Origin: Eledone cirrhosa
Lineage: Eukaryota > Mollusca > Cephalopoda > Octopoda > Eledonidae
DNA: 64,000 bases
Assembly: GCA_964016885.1 (NCBI GenBank)
Contig: OZ024743.1
Coordinates: 347,895,046 to 347,959,045 of the forward strand
Direction: 5' to 3'
Below are positions 11,722-22,330 of the stretch, piece after piece. Each line of letters begins with the position of its first letter. The stretch's first letter is position 1. The notes under the pieces were generated by a model. The model saw only the letters and a list, made by a program, of their open reading frames with translations. It was not told the DNA's origin and did not search any database. Position numbers and translations under genes: made by a program.

Positions 11722-12633
11722 CTATCGTGTCCACCATACTATCTCTTTCGCCATGGCCACCAGACAGATAAAAACTGCCTGCCCTTCCCGGCTAAAGGAA
11801 GGGGGAGGGGCAATCCTCACGATGGACTCAGCTGATAGCTGGATCCGTCCTACACGTGACAGCAGGTGTTCGACATAAACCCACAAGTCAGCAATGCTCG
11901 GACACTGGACGAGTGCGTGCAGGACGGTTTCGTCGCCCTGCGCGCATCTCGGACATGCCCGGCTGACGGCACCTCCATGCCTGTAGAGTTTATCCCGAAC
12001 TGGCAAAGCTCCTCGGTAGCACTGCCAGGCCAGGGATTTCTGGAAGTTGTCCATAGGCCCCGGCCCGAAAGTCCTTCCGAAGAGATTGGCTAGTTGATTT
12101 TCGTCGACGCCTAGAGTTTCTCCAAGTACGTCGTCGCACTTCCCCTCCACTAATCCTCTATAGAACGCCAAGGTGGAGTTTGCACCGATCACATTGCCCG
12201 ATTGGTCGAGGGCTGTGAGCCCATGAAGACATTTCAGTCTCCAAGTGCTCCCTCTCGGTCTTCGCTTGACCCAGGACTGCAGCTCCGTCAAGGAGACGAG
12301 CTGGGGAAAGACGTATCTAGCAAACGGCGACCACACCATATCACCGTCGAGGAAGAGGTGGAGATGTCGTAGCCTGAGCGCGTCTCTGCGCATCATCATC
12401 CACGGCATGCCCAGCACTCCACGTAACAGGTGTTGACAGCAGATGGACCGCCTGACCATCGGAGCGTATCCCTTCCACAAAAAGTGAAAGAGCAAAGGCT
12501 CCAGAACAGTCAGGGTTCCAAAAGGTGACCGTTCATTCTCACCCCAGTGCAGATGCCGCTGTGCATGGCAGCGATCCAGCCTTTGAAGAGGGGCACAAAG
12601 CCAGCCGCCCTCAGGACTGCCGCCAGATAACAA
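11722..12633 (-). pseudogene. Tx1-like LINE ORF2 C-terminal domain (303 open codons)
   Basis: The longest intact LINE frame in this cluster. It contains LEPLLFHFLWKGYAPMVRR and LLRGVLGMPWMMMRR, then GALPVRDKLYRHGG, RACPRCAQGDETVLHALVQC and APPPSFSREGQAVFICLVAM. It joins almost directly to the motif A region with no YADD motif between; that core is present in copy 1 (8534-8993), so about 1 kb was deleted here. The C-X2-C...H...C pattern (RACPRCAQ...HALVQC) suggests a zinc-binding module. Confidence 0.75.
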
Positions 12634-12639
12634 TGGTCG

Positions 12640-13454
12640 ACCCTATCGAAGCTTTCGAATGATCTAAATTGTTCAAGGACTCACCCGTGCCAGATACCCA
12701 AGCTGCTCTCTCGAGGATGTATCGAATGAGGTGGAGGTTGTCGTGGATGGATCTGTCGTGAATGGCGCATGTCTGCGCCTCTCCCACCAGACCATCAACG
12801 ACAAGCGTCAACCTCTTTGCTAGCACTTTGGCCATAATCTTGAACTCTGTGTTTTGCAGAGTTATGGGCCTGAAATTATCTGTTATCCCCTTTGTTCGGA
12901 TCTTCTCTCAGCAGCGCCACCGCTCCTCGGCTCACAGAACTGGGAATTCTCCCGTTCTGTTGCCAGTTGCAGTTACGTCCGCCAAGTGGACTCAGAACAA
13001 GTCTGGCATCTGTACGTAAAGTTCATAGGGCAGACCATCCAAACCAGGCGATTTCCCCCTTGTGCAGCCAGTCATTGCCTCCCGTAATTTAGCGGCTGTT
13101 ATCAGATTTTCGCAACACTCCGACTCAGTGCCTGAGAGCCGCGGCAGTCTCTCGAGGTAGACACTAAAGCCCATCCCCCGATCCGGCTCGCCGCTGCCCC
13201 CGAACAGCTGAGCGAAGTGTCGCTGAAAAGCTTCACACATTTGCCCGGGATCGAGTAGCATGCGCCCGTCGTGGTTCACTAAAGACCGGAGTGTGGCTTT
13301 GTTGCCACGACGCGCCTTCGCCACTAGGGCCCATTAACGGCTTTCGTCCGCTCGTGTCTGAGAGCACGCACACTAGCTCTGACAACGCAGCGTTCGTGCT
13401 TTGCATTGAAGAATTGGGCATGTACCAATTTCGCCGCAAGTACGTCGGTCGCAA
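12640..13454 (-). pseudogene. Tx1-like LINE linker and first RT motifs
   Basis: It reads AKARRGNKATLRSLVNHDG and FQRHFAQLFGGS (12992-13324), then GKSPGLDGLPYELY, the typical 'G-x-PG-x-DG' start of LINE RTs. A second frame has NFRPITLQNTEFKIMAKVLA and RSIHDNLHLIRYILE, then NLDHSKA (the motif A region) at about 12650. The frame is broken between them. The sequence then jumps past the catalytic core. Confidence 0.8.
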
Positions 13455-13488
13455 TACCTTTGCTAAGCGCCTCGTCTAATTTTGTAAC

Positions 13489-14450
13489 TTATTCTCCCTT
13501 TCCTCTATTTTTCTCTATTACTAAAGCCTTACTAAACCTAATGGACGCTATTCTAATCGCTCTTTTCAGAGCAAACCACCACTTTTTGTTGACGATGGCC
13601 CCCGTCAACGCCCCCTTAACTAGTTCGCTAATCCGGTCTCTGTAGGCCTTGCGCGCTGGTAATGACGCGTTTAGATTCCAGTAGCTAGGTCCTTGTCTAT
13701 GAAGCCTATCTAAGTCAAACACACAGATATCGAATTTGTGTTCCGTGTAGCTGACTACCTTGAATTGTGGACAGCTTATGCTAGACCTATCTATTTCCCT
13801 ACAAAATATTCTATCTAGATGTGATCTGGATGACCCGATAGGGTTTGTCCAAGTCCACCTTGGCACATTCGGGAAATCCAATCGGTACCTCTCAGACAGT
13901 TCAAAACGCCTGAGCAGGTTGGTGAGGCTGTTGCACCCTCCTCCCCTATCCGCTAATCCCACACAGTCCCAGCCTGCATCTAAGATCCCGTTCCAGTCGC
14001 CCACTAACACTAAAGAGCGGGACGTTCCAAGAAAGATCTCCAGACGCCAGAAGTAATCAGGAGCCCTGCTCCTGTCGGGGCATAGACGGCCACCTGCCTG
14101 AAAGCTTGCCCCTCCCCGCTGGTCACGTCCAGCACCACCAACTTACCTTCTGGGTCCAGGAAGATGGCCCGTATGGCGAGATCCAAACCTCTCCGCAAAA
14201 GCACAGCAACTCCTCCCCCGATCCAGGACGGCTGGGAGATGCGTACACATCGTTGCTTCCGAAGATCGGAGCGAAGGCCCGTTTTTCGGAGATTCTATCT
14301 CGCTGATGGCCAACACATCTATGTTTAGTGACCTGAGGTCGTTGAGCAGGTCGCCCTGCTTTCATTACAACCCCAAGCCACGCGCATATATGCAGCCTAT
14401 TCTGAGTGAGATCATGTTGAAAAGGAGTGGAAAAAATGGGAAAGACCACT
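13489..14450 (-). pseudogene. Tx1-like LINE apurinic-type endonuclease
   Basis: The long frame at 13489-14010 starts VGDWNGILDAG, the GDWN/GDFN motif of this endonuclease family, and continues RWTWTNP...SSRSHLDRIFC (the S-x-x-DRI motif) and VVSYTEHKFDICVF, which stands where the terminal SDH motif is expected (here E-H). The upstream half (14010-14450) is present in broken frames: ISLRIGCIYARGLGL, DLRSLNIDVLAISEI, RRGLDLAIRAIFLDPEGKLV. In a working element it nicks target DNA to prime reverse transcription. Confidence 0.8.
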
Positions 14451-15360
14451 TACCTTACTTCTCGTAGAGGAAGGATGATTTTACCATCCTTCTCACTGCT
14501 TGTGGCCTCCTCCGGAAGGATGTCCTTATAAATCCTCCTGGAGGGCGCTTGTCGGAAGTCTCCGATGTCCTTGGGGAATTTTTGTTTTAGTGTCGTGTAC
14601 ATTTTCTGTGTGATGCGAGTGATTTGTATGTGTGGAGGTGGTGTGAACTTTTGGGGTGTTGCGTAGTCTTTTTCTGTGATGCTGGTGTTGTGTTGGATGT
14701 AGTGTAATAAATGGTTGTTGTTCAAATGTAATGTTCTGTAGTGTGTATCGTTTTGGTTGATTTGTTTTGTTTGCGTTTGTTGTGGGTTTGTTTCTGTTGC
14801 GCTTTTTGGTGACTTTTGTGTTGTTGGTGATGGTGATGGTGTTGGTGTTTGTGGTGATGGGGCTGGTGATGCAGGTGGGGATGGTGGCATGGCTGTCCTA
14901 ACTTTTTTTTTTGTTAGTTTATTTGTTTCCCCCTGTATTTTGTTTTTTGGAGGGGAAAGGAAGTGTTTTTTTTCTTTTTGGGTTCCTTTTACTTTTTTCT
15001 TTTTCCCTGATACAGTTTCCCACTCCTCGTCGTCACAATCTGTCTCCAGTTGCGATAGGTCGGGGAGTGGAAAATCCTCCACAGGCGTTGGTTTTGGTTG
15101 TGGCGTGGTGGATAGTGGAGGCGCTGGTGCTAGTTCTGGCGTGATGGGTGGTGGTGGTGTTGGTTTTGCTACTGTTGCTGGGGTTGTTGCTGTTACAGTT
15201 ACTTCTGTTGTTGCTGCTACAGTTGTTGCTGCCAATTCTGCTGCTGGTGGTGTTGATGGTTGAGTCACTGGGGTGGGTAAGAGAGGTGGTCTCACCTATC
15301 TAGCCTGAGGGCAGAAAGCCTCTAGGTGGGTTCTTTCACCACAAACAACACACCTAGGCC
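14450..15360 (-). pseudogene. Tx1-like ORF1, zinc-knuckle and basic C-terminal part
   Basis: A zinc knuckle CVVCGERTHLEAFC (C-X2-C-X4-H-X4-C) is encoded at 15311-15352 on the minus strand, preceded by EGRRPR. Four codons after the last cysteine there is an in-frame TAG, and the frame then stays open for 281 codons (14450-15295). That region is proline/threonine-rich, then acidic (ETDCDDEEWETVSGKKKK), then basic. A CCHC knuckle plus basic tail is the usual plan of a Gag-like nucleic-acid-binding ORF1. The TAG could be a simple mutation; read-through is conceivable but unsupported. Confidence 0.7.
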
Positions 15361-15647
15361 TTCTACCCTCAACGATTACGGTGAGGTGGCTGCTGTCAGT
15401 GAGGTCTATTACCTCTGGGATTTCCTCAATGTTTTTTGGTCCGCTTGGATCAGGAGCTCCGTCCCAGATCCGGACCAGTTCTCCTCCTTTTCTTTTGTTA
15501 CCTCAATTATTTTCGTGTTGGCCTCGATGCTAGCGAGGGCGGCAGCCATTAGTCAGGGAATTAAGATGGCCGGTGGAACGTGGGTCATCCTGAACTTCAC
15601 GAGTCTCTGGCCACAATACCTTGGGACGAGTGTGAAGTCGTTGCTTC

Positions 15648-16330
15648 TTAATAGGGCCACGGAGGGCTGTCTGGATTCCTGTGGTGTTCCAAAGAACACG
15701 TCCACTGTTCCATATTTCTGAACATGTCTGATGTAGGTTTTTTCGCCCACACTTGTACCAAAGCTTTTTGTATTTGGGACTCGGATGCCCGTTCCACTCG
15801 GCGTGATTTTGTGTTTATCGTCCGATAAGACACGGTGCATAGGCGCCGATGGTCCATTTTAGTAGGTGTGTGTGGGGGGGAGGGGGGGGCTGATTCTGTA
15901 CCCAACTTTTTTACCATTGTTTTGGCTTCATTTAATTCATACTGGCTTACCTCGATTTTTTCGCTTTTCTTGGCTACTTTGTCAAACGACACATTTTGTT
16001 TTGCGGCGTTGATGTTGTTATTCTCATTGTTGTTGTTGTTATTATTATTTTTAGTTTCAGTTGTGGTGGAGGTGGTGTTGGTGTCAGTGGTGTTAGGCGT
16101 GGAAGAGTCGATTCTGGGTGAATCCATTTTGATGTCACGAGATAATAATTTTTTGGGGGGGATTTCTGTTGCTGGTGGTGGTGGTGGTATCAGTGGTGTT
16201 CGTTGTTGCTTTTGACATTGTGCTGGTGGCGGCTTTAACAACTGCAGTTATTGGTAATGGCGGGAAATCCATGTCTTTATGCGGCAATTCTAAATAATTC
16301 AAAATGCTATTAATTATATTTTCAGTGTTG
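15648..16330 (-). pseudogene. Tx1-like ORF1, N-terminal part
   Basis: A serine/threonine/asparagine-rich and proline-rich N-terminal region (with an ACAAC/AAC-rich stretch coding polyasparagine). It carries VAKKSEKIEVSQYELNEAKT and PPSPPHTPTKMDHR. A second frame (about 16200-16380) reads NIIVSLATVPNTENIINSIL and HKDMDFPPLPI, and a third (16347-16435) begins MDDKFYVFKRPTPPYTP. So at least two frameshifts lie inside ORF1. It is probably the RNA-binding, Gag-like protein of the LINE. Confidence 0.6.
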
Positions 16331-16630
16331 GGAACCGTAGCAAGGCTTACGATGATGTTGGTGTTGGTGGTGGTGTGTAGGGGGGTGTTGGTCTCTTAAA
16401 AACATAAAATTTGTCGTCCATGTTTTTTTTTGCAAAGAAATATTTTGTTTGATAAATAAAAAGTTTAACTTTCGGGCTCAAGGCCTCAATATTTTGTGTG
16501 TCCTTTTCAGAAAGCAATATATGTGAACTTATAAACACTTAACAACAAACATTTTCCATAACTGGCAATTTGAAACAACTGAAAACAACAAACCTTTGCG
16601 GAGCTGACGATTTCCTACGTAGGTCGCCAA

Positions 16631-16640
16631 TAATAATAAT

Positions 16641-16696
<56 letters not shown>
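16631..16696. repeat. (AAT)n trinucleotide repeat (left flank of LINE fragment)
   Basis: About 20 AAT units stand immediately upstream of the LINE fragment at 16697. A second AAT array closes its 3' end at 17180. Confidence 0.9.
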
Positions 16697-16700
<4 letters not shown>

Positions 16701-17178
16701 CCGAAAAATAGATGCAAATAGACCTGATATAATACTGAAGGACTTTAAAAAGAGGGTATGCCTGCTAATTGATATGTCCGTTCCAATAGACAAGAATGTA
16801 TCTATAAAAACATTTCAAAAATTGAGCAAGTATAAGGACCTGGAGATGGAAATTGGAAAAATGTGGAAATTGAGAACTAAAACAATACCAGTGGTTGTAG
16901 GCGCTCTAGGAATGATACCTAGGGGGTCTAATGATTACTTATCGCAAATCTCAGGAAACCCGCGTATAGGAGAAATACAAAAGATTGTACTAATGGGAAC
17001 TGCCCATATACTAAGGAAGATTCTGTCAATATAAGTACATCACAAATCAAAACACCTAAAGATGCATGTGTGAGTTTGTATTCTCTTTCTTGAACATGGC
17101 GGACCTTGTTGTCTCTTGAGGTCACTGGTTGTGACTTGGTGATAACACGTATGAACATAAAGCAAGATAAATGCAGCT

Positions 17179-17180
<2 letters not shown>
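16697..17180 (+). pseudogene. LINE with restriction-like endonuclease, C-terminal fragment
   Basis: About 110 codons (16697-17034) read NRPDIILKDFKKRVCLLIDM, then VPIDKNVS, KLSKYKDLEMEIGKMW and IPVVVGALGMIPRG. The RPD-x14-D arrangement followed by K-Y-x-x-L is the signature of the restriction-like endonuclease in R2/R4/NeSL-type LINEs. It is a different family from the copies at 58.2-64 kb (their sequence is RPDLVVLDKEKRSCLIVDV). A 3' untranslated part of about 140 bp follows and ends in AAT repeats. It is 5'-truncated directly into an AAT array. Confidence 0.75.
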
Positions 17181-17243
<63 letters not shown>

Positions 17244-17311
17244 AAGAAGAAGACGAAGAAGAAGAAGAAGAAGAAGAAGAAGAAGAAGAAGAAGAAAGAG
17301 AAGAAGAAGAA

Positions 17312-17347
<36 letters not shown>

Positions 17348-17349
17348 AA
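17180..17349. repeat. Compound trinucleotide repeat (AAT)n-(AAG)n-(ATG)n
   Basis: Three trinucleotide arrays follow one another without a gap. The first grows out of the tail of the LINE fragment. A polylysine/polymethionine open frame here is an artefact. Confidence 0.9.
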
Positions 17350-17711
17350 AGAGGAGGATTGAAGAACGATTAAATTACTAAAGTACTAGATTCTATGAGA
17401 TATATAGGAATGTCTCGGAGAAAATTCGCCAAAAAAGCGGAAAACTGTGACTAAAAAATTTGAAAAGGCGAGAGGGAAAGAAAGACAGAGAGATAGATAT
17501 ACAGGCAGAGCAAGAAAGAATCAGAGACAGTGGAGTAGAAATAGTATAAGAAGCAAGAGAAAAGAAATACAGTGTTACAGAACCGTTAAGAACGTGACAT
17601 AAAATCTAATTCCTCTGGCTAAATCATGTTCTGGGTCGTAAAATTAATAACTTATTTCATGTCGTAATTCTTCAATTTATATGGGGGTGGGGTTAGCTGA
17701 GCTGTGTGTGT
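17350..17711. other. No gene seen; purine-rich stretch
   Basis: About 17465-17570 is rich in AGAGA/AAAGA. No coding or known repeat signal. Confidence 0.4.
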
Positions 17712-18025
<314 letters not shown>

Positions 18026-18130
18026 ATTTATCATAGAAATACAACCGTAGAGGCTGTGATAGATAGATCTTCCTCTGCATCTACATATTTATTCATCTGT
18101 CAATGCATATAAATATATATATATATATAT

Positions 18131-18402
18131 TGTTATACTTGGGGAGGATCATATTGTTGTAATAATATTGCCATAAATAATAACAGAACTTTCTTAGACT
18201 ATATATATGTGTTTATATCTATATTATATCTGTAATTTTGACCGTTGGTCAGTCAATGATAAACATTGCGGACCTGATGAATTAACTGTGGAGATATAAC
18301 AGATACCGGAGTGAAAACCAACCAAACAGTGATTGTGTTCTGTTATTATTTCAGGCAATACTATTACAACAATATGACCCTCCCCGAGTATAACAATATT
18401 TG
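18131..18402. mobile_element. Hairpin element with ~62-bp terminal inverted repeats
   Basis: TGTTATACTTGGGGAGGATC at 18131 and its complement at 18383-18402 begin two arms of about 62 bp (18131-18193 and 18340-18402) around a central region of about 145 bp. A TA array flanks the left side. No reading frame. Probably a non-autonomous DNA transposon. Confidence 0.65.
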
Positions 18403-18564
18403 TTTCGACACACGATTTCATATCAAAAGTCTCGCAAAACAAACAAATATATATATATATATATATAAAACATATTGTATGATGGCTAAGAGATGTGTGT
18501 TACGATTTTGAACAATACTTCTTTAATTTGTACTCTCATTATCGCGTCCGTGAAGATGCACACG

Positions 18565-18640
18565 CACAAACTCACACACACACTCACACACACACACACC
18601 CACACATACACACACAGATACACACACACACAAATAATTC
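18565..18640. repeat. (CA)n microsatellite
   Basis: Imperfect CA repeats with CT and GA interruptions. Confidence 0.9.
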
Positions 18641-18778
18641 GAAATAAATATATCTATTGCAGAACATATTTATACGAGAGTGTTACAGAAGCACCAATAA
18701 TTATATTTTGTAATACATATGACCAGGCTGGAAATAATCAGTGCTTAAAATTATTGTATTATTATTAATTATGCCAAT

Positions 18779-18960
18779 GGGTACCGAGCGAACCCTGGGT
18801 GGTAATCCCCCCTATTGGGAAATTTTTCTTGTATTTTTATTGTTACCTTGTTATTTTTATTCATATTTGTTTACTCGATTTTTCTGTAAAACACCACTGT
18901 ACCAGTCATTTGTATTGTCACCTACATGTCGGCCCTTGTGGCCAATAAATGAAATCATTA
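18779..18960 (+). mobile_element. LINE 3' untranslated fragment
   Basis: It shares CCTGGGTGGTAATCCCCCCT...ATTGGGAAATT and GGCCAATAAATGAAATCATT with the 3' end of the Tx1-like fragment at 57800-57983. A severely 5'-truncated insertion. It is bounded by two copies of ATTATTAATTATGCCAAT (18761 and 18957). Confidence 0.7.
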
Positions 18961-18993
18961 TTAATTATGCCAATTAATAATGATTAAGTTCAC

Positions 18994-19188
18994 CGAGGGC
19001 GGTGAATTGGCAGTATCAGTAGAGGGTCGGACGCCATGCTTTCCAGTATAGTTACGTCCCTTTACGGACTGAGTTCAAATCTCGCCGAGGTTAACTTTGC
19101 CTTTCGTCCTTACGGGGTCGATAAAATAAAGTACCAGTAATACACTGGTGTAATTGCTGGCCTTGTGACAAATGTAGAAACAATTATT
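18994..19188 (+). mobile_element. Family A SINE, full length
   Basis: It begins with GGGCGGTGAATTGGCAG, the extended 5' head of this family, and runs through the B box (GAGTTCAAATCTC), the GTCGATAAAATAAAGTACCA body and a GTAGAAACAATTATT end. A third copy of the 18-bp ATTATTAATTATGCCAAT starts at 19183, so it inserted in the duplicated target of the preceding LINE fragment. Confidence 0.9.
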
Positions 19189-19316
19189 AATTATGCCAAT
19201 TTAGCTGTTTCAAACCTTAAAGCAAAACTATACTAATTAAAAAAGATTTAAATTAAACAGGATAATTATCAAATAAAAATTGTGATCTAATTTCTTTTTA
19301 TATATCTTTATTACTA

Positions 19317-19447
19317 TACGCCCCTTTGGGGTCTGAGATCAAATCCTGCCGAGGTTAACTTTCTTTCATCCTTACGAGGTCGATAAAATAAAGTACCAGT
19401 AATACACTGGCATAATTGCTGGCCTTCTGCCAATAGTAGAAACAATT
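19317..19447 (+). mobile_element. Family A SINE, 5'-truncated
   Basis: It starts within the head (CCCCTTTGGGGTCTGAG) and keeps the B box, body and tail (GTAGAAACAATTATTTT). Confidence 0.85.
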
Positions 19448-19844
19448 ATTTTATATATATTTTTATATATTTTTCATATATATCTTTTTCAGTACAACAA
19501 CATATAAGAGTTCCAAATTGCAAATTATCTCGGATGTGTTGCTAAGTTAAACAAATGATATTACGCTGGAAGAAACGAGACACCATATGATTTTAAGCGT
19601 CAAGTTGACAGCAAATAGTTTGAAATATGAGGTCTAGAAATAGCACATTAACTCCTTCAAGTGGACCAGCTCAACCAACTAATCGAGCAATAAGTAAAGC
19701 AGGCATAAATAATTCGAAATATCACAGATCGCATGCATAAAGAAGGAAAATATATTCCATTTTAATTATATTTGTAAAGCAACAATTAATTTGTCTATAA
19801 ACATGCCTCGTGTGCATGTATATATTATATCTATATGTAAAATA

Positions 19845-19888
<44 letters not shown>

Positions 19889-19989
19889 GTGCATGCATAC
19901 ATACATACATTCAAACATGCATACATGCATACATATAACCATACACACACACACAACACGCGCACACACGAACATATATATATATATAT

Positions 19990-20048
<59 letters not shown>
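19845..20048. repeat. (TA)n, CATA-rich and (GA)n microsatellites
   Basis: A TA array, imperfect ACATACATGC/CACA repeats, a short TA array and then about 58 bp of GA repeats. Confidence 0.95.
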
Positions 20049-20051
<3 letters not shown>

Positions 20052-20511
20052 CTCGATAGATAGATGGATAATGATATTTTGGGAGGGAGCGTTAAGCTGC
20101 CTATATAAATATTTGCCCTTAGCTTTCCCTTAAAATAGAAACGCCGTCCCATGATAATTAAAAAGATATGTATGGGAACACAGATTTACTAATTAGACGC
20201 AATAGAAAGCAGAATCGATAGAGTTGTGAACAATCGTCACGTCGCACTAGGATGGCGAAAGTGGAATAACAAGAGATGCATCACAGCCGTCGGAGAAACA
20301 ACACCATGTTTTCGGCCGGCCCCCCTCTATCACGAAGAGAACATTTTTTTTCGGGGAAATTATTGGATTCACCAATAGTTTCAATGATTATTTTAAGTTT
20401 TGCTGTCTGAAGAGCTCAGGCTATCATAACTGATAGTCCTCAGTGAAATATGTATAATGGAGTTTCAGATAAAGCTGAATCAACGGAATATGGTTTCCAA
20501 TATTTCCTTTA

Positions 20512-20577
20512 TATGGTAAGTGTATTGGACTTGCGATCATAATGTCGTGAATTCGATTCCACGGATATATGCTATAA
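20512..20577 (+). mobile_element. tRNA-like SINE head
   Basis: TGGTAAGTGTATTGGACTTG and then GAATTCGATTCCACGG resemble the A and B boxes of a tRNA-derived SINE. The acceptor stem cannot be formed, so it is not a tRNA gene. Confidence 0.5.
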
Positions 20578-20598
20578 ACACACAGACACCCATCAATA

Positions 20599-21425
20599 TC
20601 TGAATTTTAAGTCGTGCCATCCACCTCATACAAAACGTAACATCCCATACTGCCTAGCCAGAAGATTTTGTACCATTGTAGAAGATACAAATACCAGGAA
20701 CAAACGCTTAACAGAACTGAGAGAATTTTTGCTCAAACAAAAATACCCATCTCTACTTATAGAAAATGGCATACAGCGGGCTATAAAAATACCTATACAA
20801 CAACCTAGGACAACCCAAGGAAGAAGAAACCAAAAACTGGTCATACCATTTATAATGACACACAACCCATGTCACCAGAATATCTTCAACACTGCCAAAG
20901 CAACCTACCGATCATTGCTCAAAGTAATGAATTAAAAGGTTTAATCAGAGACCCATCTTTGACTCTTAGTAAAATACAGCCGAAAAATTTGAAGCAATTA
21001 CTAACAAAAGCAAAATTTGACCTCAACAACAAAGACCAATCATTCACTTATCTAAATTTAATAATAGTCGATGTGGCACATGTCAATACATACACACCAG
21101 TCAATATATGAACACACAAACTGGAAAAATATTACCAAATGAAAATATGAACTGCAAAAGCAGAAATCTAATTTACTACATTAAACGCTCGAATTGTGAA
21201 GAACAATATGTCAGTCAAACTGAAAATCCACTATCGGAACGTGTACGGGTGCACCGACAGCAAATCAGAGACCCAAATGTCCGTCAGATACCCCTAGCAT
21301 CATGTGGTCAGAAAATATTTATAATATTTCCATTCTACAAATTACACAGCCCAAGTGAAATCAAGAGAAATATTAAAGAAAATAATGTTATTGATAAATT
21401 CCAACCCAAGCTAAATGAACAATAA
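20599..21425 (+). pseudogene. Penelope-like element (second family), C-terminal RT/GIY-YIG remnant
   Basis: Three successive frames cover a PLE C-terminal end. First (20599-20932): NIPYCLARRF, KYPSLLIENGIQRAIKIPIQ, IPFIMTHNP. Second (20869-21111): LKGLIRDPSLTLSKIQPKNL. Third (21108-21425): MNCKSRNLIYYIKRSNC, YVSQTENPLSERVRVHRQQI, RDPNVRQIPLASCG, IFPFYKLHSPSEIKRNI, IDKFQPKLNEQ. The last is a GIY-YIG nuclease with a decayed core: LIYYI in place of GIY and YVS in place of YIG. Frameshifts show it is dead. It belongs to a PLE lineage different from the pair at 25-31 kb. Confidence 0.75.
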
Positions 21426-21806
21426 TAATGCTTAGTGGTATTACTCCTACTAGGACTACGCCTACGACCATTTCGACTACCACCACTAACAACAACAATA
21501 ATAATAATAAAATTAATATTGATGGTGATAATTATTGGAGATTTTTTTATAAAAACCCTAAAAAATGCTATTTTCATCATTTCTAAAAATGGCAAAACAA
21601 TTCAAATAGAAGTCGTTAGACATGCTCAACCAAATGTGACACCTAAACCAATCAGCTTTAGTAATCTAGTGAAACTACACTCCGATTGGTCGAAATACGG
21701 TTAGCAAACTTAGCATTCTGTAGCCCCTTTTTACTGTATATAAGGCACAGAATGTACTCATCTCATTACAGTTCAAAATTGCAAACTTGACTGTCACCAC
21801 TGAATA

Positions 21807-21845
21807 TGAACCTGAAGATTGCGAAAGCATGAAAGTAATTGTTCA
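21807..21845 (+). ncRNA. Candidate hammerhead ribozyme downstream of PLE remnant
   Basis: Core CTGAAGA at 21812-21818 and GAAA at 21831-21834. Stem I is TGAAC (21807-21811) with GTTCA (21841-21845). Stem II is TGC/GCA closed by a GAAA tetraloop. Stem III is nearly absent (GUAA), with U-U before the cleavage site. Minimal stem III is known for HHRs in PLEs, and the position about 400 bp after the GIY-YIG frame fits a PLE 3' region. Confidence 0.5.
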
Positions 21846-21990
21846 ATTAACACTTAACATTTAATACTCTACCATACTATTTTATTATAATATCATTAAC
21901 ATTTTAAAGGATTGTAAATAAAATGAGTAAATCAGGCAAAGTTGGAATTCCTTTTATTAATATAATCTTCTATACACAATCATACACACC

Positions 21991-22016
21991 CGTATATATA
22001 TATATATATATATGTG

Positions 22017-22107
<91 letters not shown>

Positions 22108-22108
22108 A

Positions 22109-22197
<89 letters not shown>

Positions 22198-22330
22198 AGA
22201 GAGAGAGAGAGAGATAGAGATGCATATATGTTTGTGTGTGTGTGCGTTTGTGTCTGCGTGTTCGTTTGTTTGTGCGCGTCTGTGTGTATGTCTGTGTGTG
22301 TGTGTTCGTGCGCATCTGTGTGTGTTTGGC
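21991..22330. repeat. Long (TA)n/(TG)n/(GA)n compound microsatellite
   Basis: Two TA arrays separated by a TG block, then a short GA block and imperfect TG repeats. Open frames of up to 164 codons in it are artefacts. Confidence 0.95.

Larger units (their letters stand above)
11290..16545 (-). mobile_element. Tx1/L1-like LINE, copy 2 (near full length, inactive)
   Basis: The largest LINE in the window. Reading leftwards: an ORF1 with a low-complexity head and a CCHC knuckle (about 14450-16540), an apurinic-type endonuclease (13489-14450), a linker and RT start (12640-13454), a C-terminal domain (11722-12633), then a 3' end with GTTAATAAAGAAAACATT and an ATT tail at about 11265-11300. It is more GC-rich than its surroundings. 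Frameshifts, in-frame stops and an internal deletion of the RT catalytic core (junction near 12530) inactivate it. The family is judged Tx1-like from the RT motif RSIHDNLHLIRYILE; clade is an inference. Confidence 0.85.

Noticed and set aside
15835..16215. Plus-strand valine/leucine-rich frame (and 14757-15263) as membrane proteins
   Set aside because: They are antisense to the Tx1-like ORF1; the apparent hydrophobicity comes from reversed asparagine/threonine/proline codons.
18268..18325. CTGATGA followed by GTGAAAAC inside the 18-kb hairpin element as a hammerhead
   Set aside because: No stem II can be drawn between the two motifs and no stem I partner follows.
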